Source: Aliidiomarina quisquiliarum
GTDB lineage: Bacteria > Pseudomonadota > Gammaproteobacteria > Enterobacterales > Alteromonadaceae
Assembly (NCBI RefSeq): GCF_023922585.1
Contig: NZ_JAMFTN010000017.1
Span: forward strand, 68,659-132,658
Length of the DNA: 64,000 nt
Direction of reading: 5' to 3'
Part shown: positions 44,397-54,064 of the stretch, piece by piece
Layout: every line of letters starts with the position of its first letter
Position numbering within the stretch: the first letter of the stretch is position 1
Program-made: the position numbers and the translations under genes
Notes under the pieces: model-generated
What the model saw: the letters and a program-made list of their open reading frames with translations, nothing else
Told to the model about the DNA's origin: nothing
The model's database searches: none

Positions 44397-46511
44397 GTGT
44401 ATTTATATGAAGGTTTAAGAAAGCAAGTTGAAGCTTATTTGCCGCCAGAGCAGGCCAGCCGGGTTGAGCGTGCTTTTCAGGTGGCTTTTCAGGCCCACGA
44501 TGGGCAAAAGCGGGCCAGCGGCGAACCCTATATTACCCACCCAGTTGCGGTGGCTGCCATGTTGGCCGACATGCGGCTGGATCATGAAACGATTATGTCG
44601 GCTTTGTTACACGACGTAATTGAAGACACCCCCGTTACCGGTGAAGACTTGGCGGAAGAATTTGGCTCGACAGTAGCTGAATTGGTTGAGGGTGTGTCGA
44701 AGCTCGATAAACTACAGTTTGACAGCAAAGAAGAAGCACAAATAGAAAACTATCGCAAAATGATAATGGCGATGGTGCAAGACATACGTGTGATTCTAAT
44801 TAAGTTGGCCGACCGTACTCATAACATGCGTACTATTGAGCACTTAAGGCCCGATAAGCGTCGCCGAATTGCCCGAGAAACCCTTGAAATTTATGCCCCG
44901 TTGGCGCACCGCTTGGGTATTCATAACATTAAAAATGAACTAGAAACCTTGGGCTTCAAAGGCCTTTACCCAATGCGGGCGCGGTTTTTAGAAAGTGAAA
45001 TTAATAAAGCACGCAGCAAGCGTAAAGCGGTGTTGGAACGCACGCATAAAGAAATAAACACCCGCTTAGAAGGTTTGGGGGTGAGCGCCCGAGTGTTTGG
45101 TCGCGAGAAGCATTTGTATAGTATTTATCAAAAGATGCTGAACAAAGAGCTTAAATTTCACGAAGTAATGGACATTTTCGCCTTCCGTATTGTGGTTGAT
45201 TCGGTGGATAACTGTTACCGCGTGCTGGGTGCTATGCATAACTTATATAAACCCATTGAAACCCGCTTTAAAGATTATATTGCCATACCGAAAACAAACG
45301 GTTACCAATCGTTGCACACCTCGTTGATAGGGCCTCAGGGCGTGCCCATTGAAATTCAAATTCGCACCGAAGAAATGGATTTAATGGCCGACCGTGGTGT
45401 CGCTGCTCATTGGTACTATAAAGATTCCGACGACGCAGGTACCACCACCCAGGTTCGAGCGCAAAAATGGATGCAAAGCCTGCTTGAATTACAGCAAAGT
45501 GCGGGTAGTTCGTTTGAATTTATAGAAAATGTGAAGTCGGAACTGTTTCCAGATGAAATTTATGTGTTTACCCCTGAAGGGCGAATTATAGAGCTACCCC
45601 AGGGTGCTACTGCGGTCGACTTTGCCTATGCCGTACACACCGACATTGGCAATACTTGTATTGGTGCACGGGTAAATAATAAAGCCTTTTCATTAAGTAA
45701 GCCGTTAGAAACTGGTCAAACTGTAGAAATACGTACGGCGCCGGGCTCTCGACCGAATATTGCTTGGTTAAACTTTGTAGTAACCGGCAAAGCGCGCTTA
45801 AAAATACGGCAGTTTTTGAAAAACCAACAGTCGAACGAAGCCTTGTTATTAGGTGAGCGTTTGTTGCGAGCGGCGTTGGGGTCGTTCCGCTTTGACGATA
45901 TTGAAGAGCAAGAGTTTTTACGCGTAGCTAAAGAAATGAAGCTGGCCACCCGCGACGACCTGTTGCAAGAGATAGGTTTAGGTAACCTTATGGGTGTAGC
46001 AGTGGCGCGGCGTTTAGTGGGTGATCACCAGCGTTTACGAGCCGCCAGCGAAGGCGAAGAAAGCGGCCGGAGTTTGGCTATTAAAGGCGCTGATGGTTTG
46101 CTATTGAGCTTTGCTAAATGTTGCCGACCAATACCGGGCGACGATATTATTGCCCATGTTAGTCCGGGCAAGGGGTTGGTTATTCACCGCCGCGAGTGTA
46201 AAAACGTTCGTGGCCATGAAGACGAGCCAGGGCGTTACTTCTCGGTACAATGGGACAATAAACCTGATTCACAATTCATTTCAGAAATTCGCGTTGAAAT
46301 AGTCAACTTCCAAGGGGCTTTGGCGCGCTTAACGCAAGTAATAGCGGAAACCGGCTGTAATATTCATGGTTTGAAAACCGAAGAAATAGACTCGTCGATT
46401 TACCATATAGATATTGAAATTACGATTAGTAACCGTAAGCACTTAGCAGACGTTATGCGGCGCATTCGTAAAATGCAGCATGTACAGCGTGTTGCTCGAT
46501 TAAGGAAGTAA
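44397..46511 (+). CDS. spoT: Bifunctional (p)ppGpp synthetase/hydrolase SpoT
   Basis: The GTG start gives MYLYEGLRKQVEAYLPPEQ, which aligns with E. coli SpoT from residue 1; length is 704 (E. coli 702). The HD hydrolase domain has HDVIED (His72-Asp73) and KLADRTHNMRT. The synthetase domain has GREKHLYSIYQKM and KDYIAIPKTNGYQSLHTS. TGS (about 385-445) and C-terminal ACT (about 630-704) domains follow. It sets ppGpp levels under carbon, fatty-acid and other stress. ridA follows 4 bp downstream and is co-transcribed. Confidence 0.96.
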   Translation: MYLYEGLRKQVEAYLPPEQASRVERAFQVAFQAHDGQKRASGEPYITHPVAVAAMLADMRLDHETIMSALLHDVIEDTPVTGEDLAEEFGSTVAELVEGVSKLDKLQFDSKEEAQIENYRKMIMAMVQDIRVILIKLADRTHNMRTIEHLRPDKRRRIARETLEIYAPLAHRLGIHNIKNELETLGFKGLYPMRARFLESEINKARSKRKAVLERTHKEINTRLEGLGVSARVFGREKHLYSIYQKMLNKELKFHEVMDIFAFRIVVDSVDNCYRVLGAMHNLYKPIETRFKDYIAIPKTNGYQSLHTSLIGPQGVPIEIQIRTEEMDLMADRGVAAHWYYKDSDDAGTTTQVRAQKWMQSLLELQQSAGSSFEFIENVKSELFPDEIYVFTPEGRIIELPQGATAVDFAYAVHTDIGNTCIGARVNNKAFSLSKPLETGQTVEIRTAPGSRPNIAWLNFVVTGKARLKIRQFLKNQQSNEALLLGERLLRAALGSFRFDDIEEQEFLRVAKEMKLATRDDLLQEIGLGNLMGVAVARRLVGDHQRLRAASEGEESGRSLAIKGADGLLLSFAKCCRPIPGDDIIAHVSPGKGLVIHRRECKNVRGHEDEPGRYFSVQWDNKPDSQFISEIRVEIVNFQGALARLTQVIAETGCNIHGLKTEEIDSSIYHIDIEITISNRKHLADVMRRIRKMQHVQRVARLRK

Positions 46512-46515
46512 ATGC

Positions 46516-46908
46516 ATGGCTAAAGTAATAGTAACAACCAATAAGGCTCCGGCAGCAATTGGGCCTTATTCACAGGCTGTTAAAGTTGGTACCACCGTAT
46601 ACATGAGCGGCCAAATACCTTTGCTAGCAGAAACTATGGAAATGGTAAGCGATGACTTTCGTGCTCAGGCCGAGCAAGTATTTAAAAACTTAGCCGCCGT
46701 ATGTGAAGCAGCAGGCGGCGAGCTACAAGATATGGTAAAGCTGCAAATTTACTTAACAAATTTGGGCCAGTTTACTCTAGTGAATGAAGTAATGAGTAGT
46801 TTCTTTGCGGCACCTTACCCAGCCCGTGCCGCTATTGAAGTAAGCGCCTTGCCGAAGGGCGCGCAAATTGAAATAGACGGTGTTATGGAGCTACCTTCCA
46901 CCAACTAA
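46516..46908 (+). CDS. ridA: Reactive intermediate deaminase RidA
   Basis: This 130-residue YjgF/YER057c/UK114 protein contains IGPYSQAVKVGTTVYMSGQIPL, NLAAVCEAAGGELQDMVKLQIYLT and the substrate-binding Arg in PARAAIEVSALPKGAQIEID. It hydrolyses 2-aminoacrylate and related enamines released by PLP enzymes. It is placed 4 bp after spoT, as in many gammaproteobacteria, and its stop overlaps the convergent antiporter gene by 4 bp. Confidence 0.94.
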   Translation: MAKVIVTTNKAPAAIGPYSQAVKVGTTVYMSGQIPLLAETMEMVSDDFRAQAEQVFKNLAAVCEAAGGELQDMVKLQIYLTNLGQFTLVNEVMSSFFAAPYPARAAIEVSALPKGAQIEIDGVMELPSTN

Positions 46909-48242
46909 GTTGGGCTAACCTGTTCTTGCTCGTTCGTTTGAATAGGGCCGAGCAAGAACATGCTTGCCACCGCTACTGCGCCTAAAATAAAGCAATAGAA
47001 GGTATTCATACTTACCGCTAGTGGCGAAATTCCAAAGCTAGCGCCTATCATAAGTGCTTGCGCGCCGTAAGGTAAAATACCTTGCACCACACAGGCAAAA
47101 ATATCTAAATAGCTGGCACTTTGCCTTGGTGCAACCCCACCTTCGGCAGCTAAACGTTTACTTACTTCACCAGAAATTAATATGGTAACGGTATTATTTG
47201 CTACCGCTAAGTTGGTAACTGCGGTAAGCCCGGCAATGCCTAGGGCAGCGGCGCGCTCTTTACGTTTACTTAAACGGCGGGTAATGCGTTCTACTTGGTT
47301 AGCCAAAAATGCTAGGCCGCCTTGCTGGCGAATAAGCGCCGAAAGCCCACCAATTAACAGCGACAGTAAAAATATTTCCTGCATGCTGGTAAAGCCAATA
47401 TAAATGTCTTGGCTAAAAGCCACCCAAGCATAGTCAACGGCTACCATGCCAAATAAAGCGGCCAAAACAATGCCAAGAGTAAGCACCACAAAAACGTTAA
47501 GCCCTGTAACGGCTAGTACTATTATGGCGAAGTAAGGTAAGGCCAGCCATTGATTAGCTTCAGGAATGGCGATAGCCGTTGCGCTGGTGTTATAAAAGCT
47601 TAATAAACCAATAGTGAGGAGAGCGGCGGGCACGGCAATACGCAAGTTAGTGCGAAATTTGTCTTTCATGGAACAGCCCTGAGTGCGAGTTGCCGCAATA
47701 GTAGTGTCGGAAATAAAACTTAAGTTGTCGCCAAACATTGCACCGCTTACTAACACACCCGCCATAAGAGCTGGTGAAATGCCCGCCGCTTGGCTTAACC
47801 CTAAAGCCACAGGAGCAAGAGCAGCTAAGGTTCCCATTGAAGTTCCCATAGCGGTTGAAACCACACCAGCAATAAGGAAAATGCCCGGTAAAATAAAGCT
47901 GGCAGGAATAATGCTTAAGCCTAACGACACCATGGCATCGACGCCGCCTGTTGCTGCGGCCACGGTGGAAAAGGCCCCAGCTAACAAATAGATCATACAC
48001 ATGGTGATAATATTCGAATCGCCGACACCTTCCACAAAGGTTTGAATGCGCTCATTCAATTCTTGTTTGCTTAACAGTATTGCTAAAATAATAGCTGGCA
48101 TAATCGCTACGGGGCTGGCCAGCTGGTAAAACGCCATTTCCACCCCTGTGAATTGGAAATAAACTCCAACTCCTAAAAATAAAGCTAAGAAAACTAAAAG
48201 CGGTATAAGCGCTTGTGCGTGTGGTTGAATGGTTTGCGACAT
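46905..48242 (-). CDS. NhaC-family Na+/H+ antiporter-like transporter
   Basis: This 445-residue protein has about eleven to twelve hydrophobic helices. The conserved NhaC blocks STAMGTSMGTLAALAPVALGL, AGVLVSGAMFGDNLSFISDTTIAATRTQGC and VANNTVTILISG are present, the middle one holding the Asp residues thought to carry ions. It probably exchanges Na+ for H+ or for an organic solute, which suits a marine or saline life. It is divergent from the GNAT-nitrilase gene. Confidence 0.85.
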   Translation of the reverse strand: MSQTIQPHAQALIPLLVFLALFLGVGVYFQFTGVEMAFYQLASPVAIMPAIILAILLSKQELNERIQTFVEGVGDSNIITMCMIYLLAGAFSTVAAATGGVDAMVSLGLSIIPASFILPGIFLIAGVVSTAMGTSMGTLAALAPVALGLSQAAGISPALMAGVLVSGAMFGDNLSFISDTTIAATRTQGCSMKDKFRTNLRIAVPAALLTIGLLSFYNTSATAIAIPEANQWLALPYFAIIVLAVTGLNVFVVLTLGIVLAALFGMVAVDYAWVAFSQDIYIGFTSMQEIFLLSLLIGGLSALIRQQGGLAFLANQVERITRRLSKRKERAAALGIAGLTAVTNLAVANNTVTILISGEVSKRLAAEGGVAPRQSASYLDIFACVVQGILPYGAQALMIGASFGISPLAVSMNTFYCFILGAVAVASMFLLGPIQTNEQEQVSPT

Positions 48243-48323
48243 AATACTTCCGTTTTTATTTAGACGTCCAGAAGTATAAGCGTCTTATGCCGGGGTGTGC
48301 AACCCTCAAATCAATTTCCTTTC

Positions 48324-48339
48324 CTACCCTGAAGGGTAG
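48324..48339. promoter_or_regulatory. Inverted repeat in the divergent antiporter / GNAT-nitrilase promoter region
   Basis: CTACCCT-GA-AGGGTAG is a perfect 7-bp inverted repeat with a 2-bp centre, 38 bp before the ATG of the plus-strand gene. It lies inside the 134-bp divergent region and could be an operator. No matching regulator gene is nearby. Confidence 0.35.
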
Positions 48340-48376
48340 TAAACTTATTACAGTTGGTAATTAACGAGGAATAGCC

Positions 48377-49906
48377 ATGAGCTTGGATGACCTGCATTTG
48401 CAGCTACGTAATTTACGCGAGGATGATTACCCGCAACTGAAAAGCTTAATGGACAAGGTGTATGCCGATATTGGCGGGGCTTGGGAAGAGCATACGATAC
48501 GCAAATTAAGCCGAGAATTTCCGGAAGGGCAAATTTGCCTAGAAGACAATGGGGTTATTGTAGGGGTGGCTTTAACGGTACGTGTGGTATACGACCGCTT
48601 TAGTAACCCACACCAATACGACGATTTGTTAGGCAAGCGCGACACAATTTTAAATGAGACAGAAGGCGATGCCTTGTACGGCCTAGATGTGCTTATTCAT
48701 CCAGATTACCGCGGTTATAGGCTTGGCAGGCGATTATATGACGCCCGTAAAGAACTATGTATTCAATTGAACTTAAAGGCTATTTTGGCCGGTGGGCGGA
48801 TTGTTAACTACCATAAGTATGCCGACGAGATTTCGGCCAGTCAGTATTTAGAGCGAGTACGTCGGCGAGAAATTTACGATCCTATTTTAACCTTCCAGTT
48901 GGCCAATGACTTTACCGTACGCCGCTTGCTGCATAAGTACTTGCCAGAAGACGAGAAGTCGCGTGGTTACGCTACTTTATTAGAATGGAGTAACTTTTTG
49001 TACGAGCCGGCCGACACTATTATTAGCGCTCGATCGCGTAATGTACGGGTAGGTGTGGTGCAGTGGCAAATGCGGGCGGTGGAGTCGGTTGAAGAACTGC
49101 TTCAACAAGTTGAGTACTTTGTTGACGCTCTGTCGAGCTATAAAAGTGACTTTGCGCTGTTTCCTGAGTTTTTTAACGCACCGTTAATGGGGCTGACCGA
49201 TAAAGGCCAGCAAATGGATGCTATTCGTTTTTTGGCGAGTTTTACTGAACGTTTTCGTCGAGAAATGTCGCAAATGGCAGTGAGCTATAACATAAATATT
49301 ATTACGGGCTCGATGCCGATTATGGACGATGGCATTTTATACAACGTGGCCTATTTATGTCGCCGCGACGGCTCGGTAGAAGAGCAGCGTAAGTTGCATA
49401 TAACCCCGCATGAAAAGCGCGACTGGGTGATAGAGGGTGGCGACCAAGTGCAAGTTTTTGAAACCGATGCGGGGCGTGTAGGTATTCTTATTTGCTATGA
49501 CGTGGAATTTCCTGAGTTGGGCCGCTTAATGGCCGAAGAAGGCTTGGAAATTTTGTTTGTACCGTTTTGGACCGATACCCATAACGCCTATTTACGCGTA
49601 CGCCATTGTGCCCAAGCCCGAGCCATTGAAAATGAATGTTATGTGGCTATTTGCGGTAGTGTAGGTAACTTGCCGGAAGTGCCTAGTTTAGATGTGCAAT
49701 ATGCCCAATCGAGCGTGTTTTCACCGTCAGACTTTGCCTTTCCTCACGACGCTATCATGTCGGAAACCACGCCAAATACGGAAATGTTAATGTTTTCCGA
49801 CTTGAATCTCGATGAGTTGCGTTATTTACATAACGAGGGCTCGGTAACCAACTTAAAAGATCGTCGCACCGATTTATATAGTGTGGTGAAGAAGTGGCGC
49901 AGCTAG
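48377..49906 (+). CDS. Fused GNAT acetyltransferase / carbon-nitrogen hydrolase
   Basis: This 509-residue protein has an N-terminal GNAT domain (about 8-200), with the acetyl-CoA loop LDVLIHPDYRGYRLGRRLYDAR and the substrate side ILAGGRIVNY. It is followed by a nitrilase-superfamily domain (about 215-500). All three catalytic residues are visible: Glu in LFPEFFNAPL (about 264), Lys in QRKLHITPHEK (about 339) and Cys in ILICYDVEFPE (about 373). The same fusion occurs in other bacteria. It probably handles an amide made or modified by the acetyltransferase part; the substrate is unknown. GAGGAA precedes the ATG. Confidence 0.88.
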   Translation: MSLDDLHLQLRNLREDDYPQLKSLMDKVYADIGGAWEEHTIRKLSREFPEGQICLEDNGVIVGVALTVRVVYDRFSNPHQYDDLLGKRDTILNETEGDALYGLDVLIHPDYRGYRLGRRLYDARKELCIQLNLKAILAGGRIVNYHKYADEISASQYLERVRRREIYDPILTFQLANDFTVRRLLHKYLPEDEKSRGYATLLEWSNFLYEPADTIISARSRNVRVGVVQWQMRAVESVEELLQQVEYFVDALSSYKSDFALFPEFFNAPLMGLTDKGQQMDAIRFLASFTERFRREMSQMAVSYNINIITGSMPIMDDGILYNVAYLCRRDGSVEEQRKLHITPHEKRDWVIEGGDQVQVFETDAGRVGILICYDVEFPELGRLMAEEGLEILFVPFWTDTHNAYLRVRHCAQARAIENECYVAICGSVGNLPEVPSLDVQYAQSSVFSPSDFAFPHDAIMSETTPNTEMLMFSDLNLDELRYLHNEGSVTNLKDRRTDLYSVVKKWRS

Positions 49907-49923
49907 CGCCCTTCTTTTAACTT

Positions 49924-50439
49924 TTACCTACGCCAACGACCAAGGCTAATAACGAACGCACCTGTAGCCAAGTAAAGTGCAATGGCCTGTGCGGTTGCTT
50001 GGCTACTATCAAGGGCAAGGTTAGGGTTGCCGACCAGTTCAGCTAACATACTGGCAGCGTTGTTTAAGCTAACTAAGGTAGTAACGCTAAGTAATACCAA
50101 TAACCACACAGCAATAGCCGTATTCACGCGGCTAGTAAGGGTAACAGCCCATAAAATAATAACCAAACCAGCAATGGCACCAAACCAAAAAGGTTGCCAC
50201 CAAAATTGGCCCGCAGCAGCTGGGGCAGAAAGAAAAAATGCCTGTGCATTCCAAAACGTGGTGTTGTTAACGAGCTCAAAAACAAGAATGGAATTGATTA
50301 AGTTAAGCGTGTTTTGATCCGGATAAATAGACACGGTTGTGATTAATGCATGGATAAAGAGCATAAGTACTAAAGCAGTAATAGCACCAAAAGTAACGGT
50401 GAACCGCCATTTACGCCGATGATGAAATAACTTTCTCAT
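49924..50439 (-). CDS. Integral membrane protein, unknown function
   Basis: The longest frame starts at TTG 50484; I prefer the ATG at 50439 (171 residues, MRKLFHHRRKWRF), which places a basic, cytoplasmic N-terminus before the first helix. Four membrane helices are visible (about 15-35, 78-100, 105-130 and 145-165), with a Trp- and Phe-rich loop (FWWQPFWFG). No family is recognised. It lies between the GNAT-nitrilase gene (convergent) and the HDOD gene (same strand, about 85 bp upstream). Confidence 0.6.
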   Translation of the reverse strand: MRKLFHHRRKWRFTVTFGAITALVLMLFIHALITTVSIYPDQNTLNLINSILVFELVNNTTFWNAQAFFLSAPAAAGQFWWQPFWFGAIAGLVIILWAVTLTSRVNTAIAVWLLVLLSVTTLVSLNNAASMLAELVGNPNLALDSSQATAQAIALYLATGAFVISLGRWRR

Positions 50440-50523
50440 TCTTATCTTGTCCTTGAAGTTATTTATGATGCTGCATAGTAACAAATAACGCTAAATGAAT
50501 ATGCTTCTACCACTATAAAGCTG

Positions 50524-51750
50524 CTATTTAGTTGTTGTGGAGTCTAGCAGTGCATGAGTGTAATTACTGGCAGAAATAAAGCACTGGCCAATATCTAAAT
50601 GGTTTAAATTCATTTTTGTAGCCATTATGTCGAGCAGAGGCCAATTACCCGCTTCATAGGTTTCAACCATACGTAATAAACGCCCCGCATGACCTTCGCG
50701 CTTAAGCACGGCATTATTAATACGTTCACTCAGTGGAAGCTGTTCAAGTATTTCAAGCATAGGCACCTGTAGTAATACGTCTAACAACGACAGTAGGCCG
50801 GTCATAAAACAAGTGTTGTCGTGATTATCTCTTGCCGATAAGCGGCCAAGCTCTGCCATAAAGTGTGCTCGGGTAAGTGACTTAATAACAAGCTCTTCCG
50901 GCTGGTTGTGCGCAACATTGGCAAGTGCTACTAAAGCAATATACTTTTTAATTTCCTGCTCACCTACAAATACCACCGCATGATGTATATCGGTGATTTG
51001 GCTAGGCTTGTGGAAGGCGGCGCTATTAACAAACTTTAGTAACGAATAGGTAAGTGACAGGTCATTGCGAATAATGTCTGCGATAGACGTGAAGTTTATA
51101 TTGGGCTGATGAATATTGGCCAGTAACTGCATAAAAAATAACTGCTGAGGGGCCAGTGACTTGCTTCTAATTATTTCAGGGCGCTCAAAAAAGTAGCCTT
51201 GAAAGAAATCGAAGCCCAGTGCTAGGCAGGCCTCATATTCTTCCTGGGTTTCTACCCGCTCGGCTAAAAGCGCCACGTTCTGACCTTTAAATGCCTGTAA
51301 GCGCTCGGGTAAAGTAACCAACGATTGCTGCTGAATATCTACTTTAATTAGTGACACATAGGGTAATAACAGTTGCCATTTTTCATCAAAGTCGTGGTCG
51401 TCGAGGGCTATTTTGTAACCCAGTTCATAAGACTTCTGACAGGCTTTAACTAAGCTTTCAGTAATTTCTACGGTTTCTAATACTTCAATATAAACATTTT
51501 CTTTTGGTAAAAAACTGGGGAATCTGTCGAGTAGAGTATTAGTGTGGAAGTTAATGAAAGCAATTTTTCCTAAGCAAACGGTACTAATATCGCCCATTAA
51601 ATGTTGCTGTAACAATAATTTAGAGGTGGCTTCATCTGGATCAATATTCGGAAATACGTTTTCTTCACTATTTCTAAACAATAATTCATAGCCATGAACT
51701 TTAAGCTCGCGGTCGAGTATGGGTTGGCGAGCAATATATGAATAAGCCAT
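50524..51750 (-). CDS. Degenerate EAL plus HDOD signalling protein (CdgJ/YuxH-like)
   Basis: The ATG at 51750 gives 408 residues beginning AYSYIARQPILDRELKVHGYELLFR, the YuxH-type start. The EAL domain (about 1-205) has YELLFR in place of EAL and DDHDFD in place of the catalytic DDFG, so hydrolysis of c-di-GMP is unlikely. Residues about 210-400 are an HDOD domain (LSLTYSLLKFVNSAAF, HAVVFVGEQEIKKYIALVAL). Proteins of this type control motility or biofilm traits by binding rather than catalysis. It is divergent from recG. Confidence 0.85.
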   Translation of the reverse strand: MAYSYIARQPILDRELKVHGYELLFRNSEENVFPNIDPDEATSKLLLQQHLMGDISTVCLGKIAFINFHTNTLLDRFPSFLPKENVYIEVLETVEITESLVKACQKSYELGYKIALDDHDFDEKWQLLLPYVSLIKVDIQQQSLVTLPERLQAFKGQNVALLAERVETQEEYEACLALGFDFFQGYFFERPEIIRSKSLAPQQLFFMQLLANIHQPNINFTSIADIIRNDLSLTYSLLKFVNSAAFHKPSQITDIHHAVVFVGEQEIKKYIALVALANVAHNQPEELVIKSLTRAHFMAELGRLSARDNHDNTCFMTGLLSLLDVLLQVPMLEILEQLPLSERINNAVLKREGHAGRLLRMVETYEAGNWPLLDIMATKMNLNHLDIGQCFISASNYTHALLDSTTTK

Positions 51751-51894
51751 AAGCAATATATAAATTCCGAGTGATTAGCTAAAGACAATAACGTAAGCAC
51801 AAGTTTTCAGCAACTTGCGCATGTACAGGCAGCTAGCAAGCCTAAGGCAGGCTCGTTATACTGCATGCAACAACAGTATAATAGTAGAGCTATT

Positions 51895-53976
51895 ATGAAC
51901 GCTACACCGCTGCACGCCATTCCGTTAACAACACTCAAGGGTATTGGTCCGAAAATGGCCGAAAAGCTTGAGCGCTTAGGCTTGCGTACCATTCAAGACA
52001 TGTTGTTTCATTTACCAGCGCGATACCAAGACCGCACTCAGCTGTCAGTTATTGCGCGTTTGCGCCCAGGCGACTACGCCACATTAGTGGCCGATTCCTT
52101 AGATGCTCGTGTGCACATGGGGCGCCGACGGTCTTTGTTAGTAAGGGTAACCGACCGCAGCGGCGTGCTAACGTTACGTTTCTTTCGTTTTTCTGCGGCG
52201 CAGCAGCAACAAATGGCCGCTGGTCAACGGTTGCAAATTTATGGTGAGGTGAGGCCAGGGCCAACCGGGCCGGAAATGATTCATCCTGAATGTCGTGTGC
52301 TTGAAGCTGGTGCCGAGCCCGACTTGCCTAATACCTTAACACCCATTTACCCTGCCACAGAAGGAGTGCACCAGCTCACTCTTAGTAAGCTGGCAGAGCA
52401 AGTAATGACGTACCTAAATGCCAAAAGTTTACCCGAGTTGTTGCCAGAATCGCTTCGTGGGGGCATGCCCGAATTGCATAAAGCGCTGCGTACCTTGCAC
52501 TTCCCCTCGGTAGACATTGATATGGCAGCGTTATTAGCAGGTAGTCACCCAGCCCAGCAGCGTTTGGCGATGGAAGAATTATTAGCCCACCAAATAAGCA
52601 TGTTGCAGGCGCGTAGCTTAGCGCAGCAAGTACAAGCTCCGGCTATTCATCCAAGCGAACGGTTAAAAAAACAATTGTTGGCGTTGTTACCGTTTGAACC
52701 AACCAATGCTCAGCGGCGTGTAGTAAATGAAATAGAAGCTGACTTAGTACAGTCAATGCCAATGTTACGATTAGTACAAGGCGACGTAGGCTCAGGTAAA
52801 ACGCTAGTGGCAGCGTTGGCCGCCTTGGGTACAATTGAAGCAGGTTACCAAGTGGCATTAATGGCGCCAACCGAGCTACTAGCAGAACAGCATGCTCGCA
52901 GCTTTAGTATGTGGCTTGAACCCTTAGGTGTCACGGTTGGTTGGCTAACAGGGCGTTTAAAAGGCAAAGCCCGTACAGCAACGTTAGCCCAACTAGAAGC
53001 GGGTAACATTCAGTTCGTAGTGGGCACTCACGCACTGTTTCAAGAGCACGTACACTTTTCGAACTTAGCTTTAGTTATTATTGACGAACAACATCGGTTT
53101 GGTGTGCACCAGCGGCTTGCACTAAAAGAAAAAGGTGAGCAACAGGGGTTGCATCCGCATCAACTAGTTATGACAGCAACACCCATTCCTCGCACTTTGG
53201 CCATGACAGCCTATGCAGATTTAGCTACGTCGATTATTGATGAATTACCGCCAGGACGCACACCGGTAACAACGGTAGCTATTCCCGATACGCGCCGCGA
53301 CGATGTTATTGCCCGTGTGCAACACACGGTAGAAACTGAACAACGGCAAGTGTATTGGGTGTGTACTCTTATTGATGAGTCGGATGTATTGCAATGCCAA
53401 GCGGCAGAAGACACCGCCGTATTACTACAAGAAGCCTTAACTAGTTTGCGGGTTGGGCTAGTGCATGGTCGCCAAAAGCCTGCGGAAAAAGAACAGGTAA
53501 TGAATGCTTTTAAAGCAGGCGAAATAGACTTGTTGGTAGCTACTACGGTAATAGAAGTTGGGGTAGACGTGCCGAATGCGAGTTTAATGATTATTGAAAA
53601 CCCAGAGCGACTGGGCTTGGCACAGTTACACCAACTGCGAGGCCGCGTAGGGCGTGGCTCAGTTGCTTCGCATTGTGTGCTTTTATATAAAAGCCCACTA
53701 TCGCCGCAAGCCAGTGAACGTTTAGCCGTGCTACGAGAAAGTAGCGATGGCTTCGTGATTGCTGAACGCGACCTAGAACTACGAGGCCCCGGTGAATTAT
53801 TAGGAGCAAGGCAAACGGGCTTGGTGCAAATGAAAGTTGCCGATTTAGTACGCGACGCCCACCTTATTCCAACCATTCAAAGCTTGGCTCAGCGTATTTA
53901 CAGCGGCTTTCCCAACCATTCGCAAGCCCTAATGGAGCGTTGGTTGCCCGATGGCGAACGATACGCACAAGTTTAA
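51895..53976 (+). CDS. recG: ATP-dependent DNA helicase RecG
   Basis: The ATG at 51895 gives 693 residues, the same length as E. coli RecG; the ORF start at 51865 adds ten residues without homology. The N-terminal wedge domain binds branched DNA. The helicase core has the Walker A motif GDVGSGKTLVAAL, the box IIDEQHRFG, and motifs VHGRQKPAEKEQVM and QLHQLRGRVGRG. The C-terminus carries the TRG motif region. RecG reverses stalled forks and remodels Holliday junctions, which complements the RecBCD operon in this window. Confidence 0.95.
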   Translation: MNATPLHAIPLTTLKGIGPKMAEKLERLGLRTIQDMLFHLPARYQDRTQLSVIARLRPGDYATLVADSLDARVHMGRRRSLLVRVTDRSGVLTLRFFRFSAAQQQQMAAGQRLQIYGEVRPGPTGPEMIHPECRVLEAGAEPDLPNTLTPIYPATEGVHQLTLSKLAEQVMTYLNAKSLPELLPESLRGGMPELHKALRTLHFPSVDIDMAALLAGSHPAQQRLAMEELLAHQISMLQARSLAQQVQAPAIHPSERLKKQLLALLPFEPTNAQRRVVNEIEADLVQSMPMLRLVQGDVGSGKTLVAALAALGTIEAGYQVALMAPTELLAEQHARSFSMWLEPLGVTVGWLTGRLKGKARTATLAQLEAGNIQFVVGTHALFQEHVHFSNLALVIIDEQHRFGVHQRLALKEKGEQQGLHPHQLVMTATPIPRTLAMTAYADLATSIIDELPPGRTPVTTVAIPDTRRDDVIARVQHTVETEQRQVYWVCTLIDESDVLQCQAAEDTAVLLQEALTSLRVGLVHGRQKPAEKEQVMNAFKAGEIDLLVATTVIEVGVDVPNASLMIIENPERLGLAQLHQLRGRVGRGSVASHCVLLYKSPLSPQASERLAVLRESSDGFVIAERDLELRGPGELLGARQTGLVQMKVADLVRDAHLIPTIQSLAQRIYSGFPNHSQALMERWLPDGERYAQV

Positions 53977-54000
53977 TCCTGCTGAAAGTTTGTTGTGGTG

Positions 54001-54029
54001 TTGGGCAAATGGCCGCCATGCAGTAAACT
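54001..54029 (+). promoter_or_regulatory. Candidate sigma-70 promoter of the ubiE operon
   Basis: TTGGGC (54001-54006), 17 bp and TAAACT (54024-54029) end 35 bp before the ubiE ATG. Both boxes differ from consensus at two positions. Confidence 0.4.
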
Positions 54030-54064
54030 AGAGGCAACTTTCCTAGGGAATTGAGTTATTAGCT

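Noticed and set aside
53211-53876. Minus-strand open frame of 221 codons inside recG
   Set aside because: The length is notable but the translation is Ser/Thr/Arg-rich with no domain, and recG motifs on the plus strand are continuous and correct.
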